From Ilumatobacter sp. (GTDB lineage Bacteria; Actinomycetota; Acidimicrobiia; Acidimicrobiales; Ilumatobacteraceae): 6,518 nucleotides of DNA. The notes below the pieces were generated by a model. That model saw nothing but the letters and a program-made list of their open reading frames with translations, ran no database searches and was not told the origin of the DNA. Position 1 is the first letter of the stretch. Each line of letters begins with the position of its first letter. Below, piece by piece: positions 4,908 to 6,518 of this stretch. Made by a program: the position numbers and the translations under genes. The stretch spans positions 1 through 6,518 of the forward strand of contig JAJCXU010000179.1 of assembly GCA_029263275.1 (NCBI GenBank), read 5' to 3'.

Positions 4908-6518
4908 TTACCGATCCGCGTCGGCGTCACGAGCATCTCGCAACAGGCGTGTACAGACTGGTGTGGTCACCGGCACCGCGTCAATCGTGGCCGCCTGATC
5001 ACCGTCGGTGGCGACGGCGACATCGTCACCTCCGAAGTAGCCGGACGCGAGGACGACCTGGCCGTCGACTGAGACCTCGAGCACGCCGACGCGCGGGTCC
5101 GCGACGAACTCGAAAGCCAGCGCCGAGCCGACCGGCAGAGCGACGTCAGGACCGATGAATTGGTCCATGCCGAAGTTGAACACGTCGCGCTCGTGGTCGA
5201 CCACGACGAACACCGAACCCCCTGAACGGTCGACCGCTGCCGCGTCGACCTGTGCGGGGAGTTGCACCGCCTCGTCGCCATCAGACGTCGTCAGCAGCGT
5301 CGTGCGTTGCACTCCGGTGGCAGCAGCAAAGGTGATCGTGCCGGAAATAACGCCGTTGCGCCGTTCGACGCCGTTCCAGTTCGACAGCTTCACGGCATTG
5401 GTGGACAGTCCGTCACTCCAGTACAACGCCTCGCACTCACCGACGATGAAAACGTCGTCCAGTCGTCCGCTCGCCGGGAGTTCGTCGCCGACGCCGACGC
5501 CGCCCCGTCCATCGCCCAAGACCGACCCGACGGAGCGCTGTGTATCGACATATCCCGCCAACCGGTCGGGACCAGCGTTCGGTGAGTACGCCCGTTGGTA
5601 CGTGTAGGCCAACGGCACATTCGCGAGTGTGCCGAGCAGTGTGAGGGCGCACAGCGCGAGCACGACGACTCGGCGTGAGACCGAGCGTTGCTCGGCAAGG
5701 TCAAACGCGACCGGGAGGGCGACCAGGGTCAACAACAGCAGGAGCGGCAGGAAGTCGCTGTGATACCTGTTCGCGATGTACGCGATGCCGAGTACGGGGA
5801 GCGTGCCGATCACTCCCCCGGCGAGCAACGGCCGGACGTCGTCGAACTCGGTGCGACGGCCCCACCCGATCGCCCAGCACCCAATCACGGCGGCAACCAC
5901 TGCGAGCGGCATCACGATCGGGACCCCGGCCGTGGCATCGATCAGGTCATAGGTTCGGTCGCCGATGGTGAAGTCGCTCGGGCTGAAGTGGACGAAGGGC
6001 CATCGGGTGCCGAGGCGCGGGGCGTCCGGCCGGAGATAGTGCGCCAGGTTGGTGGGAAGGTTCGCCGGGCTGAAGTACTTGCCGTCGTTGGCAACCAGCA
6101 TGGCCTGCCGTTGCGGATCGATCAGCGTGAATCCTTGTTGATCGAACGGCACCGAGAAGAGCTTCCGGAACTTCAGCCAGTTGACCGCGCCATAGGCGAC
6201 CACCGGGGCCAACGTGGCCACCAGTGCGACGACCAGCGGGCGCGCCGACTGCCGCACCGCTGGCACCCGTCGGATCACGACCCAGCCGATGGCGGCAACT
6301 GCAGCCCCGCCGACTGACGGGCGGGTCAGCATCGCCAGCGCCGCACATCCTGAGGCGAGCCCGAGCCACCAGCGACCCTCGTGCTGCAGCCATCGCAACA
6401 GCGCCACCCAGCTCCACAGCGTCAGCGCCACGCCCCACATGATCGCCTCGTGGTACACCCACGTGCGCGAGGCGGTGAACACCAGGCTCGTGGCGCCGAT
6501 CGTGCCGAAGCCGAGGAC
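4908..6518 (-). CDS. Polytopic membrane protein, probable GT-C-type glycosyltransferase, with large C-terminal beta-rich domain (5' end outside window)
   Basis: The open frame enters from the right edge and runs 536 codons to TAA at 4908-4910. A GTG at 6480-6482 is in frame but internal to a continuing coding sequence (VLGFGTIGATSL precedes it).

From the edge inward it shows SRTWVYHEAIMWG, then about four hydrophobic segments (roughly 6443-6387, 6371-6330, 6317-6273 and 6239-6180). A hydrophilic loop of about 85 residues follows (FDQQGFTLIDPQRQ ... WPFVHFSPSDF), then about four more segments (roughly 5924-5862, 5828-5775, 5759-5697 and 5675-5615). The last ~230 residues (5610-4911) have no membrane segment and are rich in short beta-type stretches. 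They include VGECEALYWSDG and LEVSVDGQVVLAS.

This layout, helices plus an exterior loop and C-terminal domain, is that of GT-C enzymes that use polyprenyl-phosphate sugars outside the membrane. The catalytic first loop would lie beyond the window, so the enzymatic role is inferred. It could instead be a non-catalytic membrane protein. It is the upstream partner of the GT2-methyltransferase in a probable operon. Confidence 0.75.
   Translation of the reverse strand, partial: VLGFGTIGATSLVFTASRTWVYHEAIMWGVALTLWSWVALLRWLQHEGRWWLGLASGCAALAMLTRPSVGGAAVAAIGWVVIRRVPAVRQSARPLVVALVATLAPVVAYGAVNWLKFRKLFSVPFDQQGFTLIDPQRQAMLVANDGKYFSPANLPTNLAHYLRPDAPRLGTRWPFVHFSPSDFTIGDRTYDLIDATAGVPIVMPLAVVAAVIGCWAIGWGRRTEFDDVRPLLAGGVIGTLPVLGIAYIANRYHSDFLPLLLLLTLVALPVAFDLAEQRSVSRRVVVLALCALTLLGTLANVPLAYTYQRAYSPNAGPDRLAGYVDTQRSVGSVLGDGRGGVGVGDELPASGRLDDVFIVGECEALYWSDGLSTNAVKLSNWNGVERRNGVISGTITFAAATGVQRTTLLTTSDGDEAVQLPAQVDAAAVDRSGGSVFVVVDHERDVFNFGMDQFIGPDVALPVGSALAFEFVADPRVGVLEVSVDGQVVLASGYFGGDDVAVATDGDQAATIDAVPVTTPVCTRLLRDARDADADR

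Noticed and set aside
4908..4936. 29-bp overlap of the two minus-strand genes as a real feature
   Set aside because: It depends on using ATG 4936. The GTG at 4897 gives a more typical N-terminus and a 10-nt gap, so the overlap may not exist.
4085..5158. Long plus-strand open frame of 357 codons opposite the GT2-methyltransferase
   Set aside because: It is antisense to a gene with clear motifs. Its translation is low-complexity (Val, Arg and Asp rich) and ends in an arginine-rich run, as expected for a G+C-rich shadow frame.
541..6518. Genomic island horizontally acquired by an alphaproteobacterium
   Set aside because: No integrase, tRNA, direct-repeat ends or insertion sequence is visible, and both border genes are cut at one point. 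A chimeric contig is simpler, though read data are needed to settle it.

Overview
The window looks like two unrelated genomes joined at about position 535-555. The left ~0.53 kb is about 42% G+C by hand count over bases 1-480. It carries the 3' part of nrdR, a short intergenic region and the first ~25 codons of ribD. The nrdR-ribD order is typical of Alphaproteobacteria, and the NrdR protein fits that group. From about 541 onward the DNA is roughly 65% G+C with strongly G/C-ending codons. Its proteins look actinobacterial, most plausibly a marine or freshwater Acidimicrobiia lineage related to Ilumatobacter; this placement is an inference from family resemblance and base composition.

Layout: 1-352, NrdR C-terminal part (+). 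353-479, AT-rich spacer with a perfect 16-bp direct repeat and a plausible promoter for ribD. 480 to ~550, start of ribD (+), cut off. About 541-3507 (+), a long C-terminal fragment of an AftD-like (alpha-1,3-arabinofuranosyltransferase family) membrane protein, also cut off, on its N-terminal side. 3446-4897 (-), a fusion of a family-2 glycosyltransferase and a class I SAM methyltransferase. 4908-6518 (-), a polytopic membrane protein, probably a GT-C-type glycosyltransferase, running off the right edge. The two minus-strand genes are 10 nt apart and probably form one operon. Their 3' end overlaps the convergent AftD-like gene by 62 bp.

The three actinobacterial genes make a coherent cell-envelope glycan locus. 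The GT2 domain would make or extend a lipid-linked sugar on the cytoplasmic side. The fused methyltransferase could modify the same substrate. The two large membrane proteins would transfer polyprenyl-phosphate-linked sugars outside the membrane. None of the substrates can be read from the sequence.

Both genes at the junction are interrupted at the same place, and composition and taxonomic signal switch there too. The simplest explanation is a chimeric contig (assembly, amplification or cloning artefact), not a new biological system. I found no RNA genes, CRISPR array, insertion sequence or integrase.
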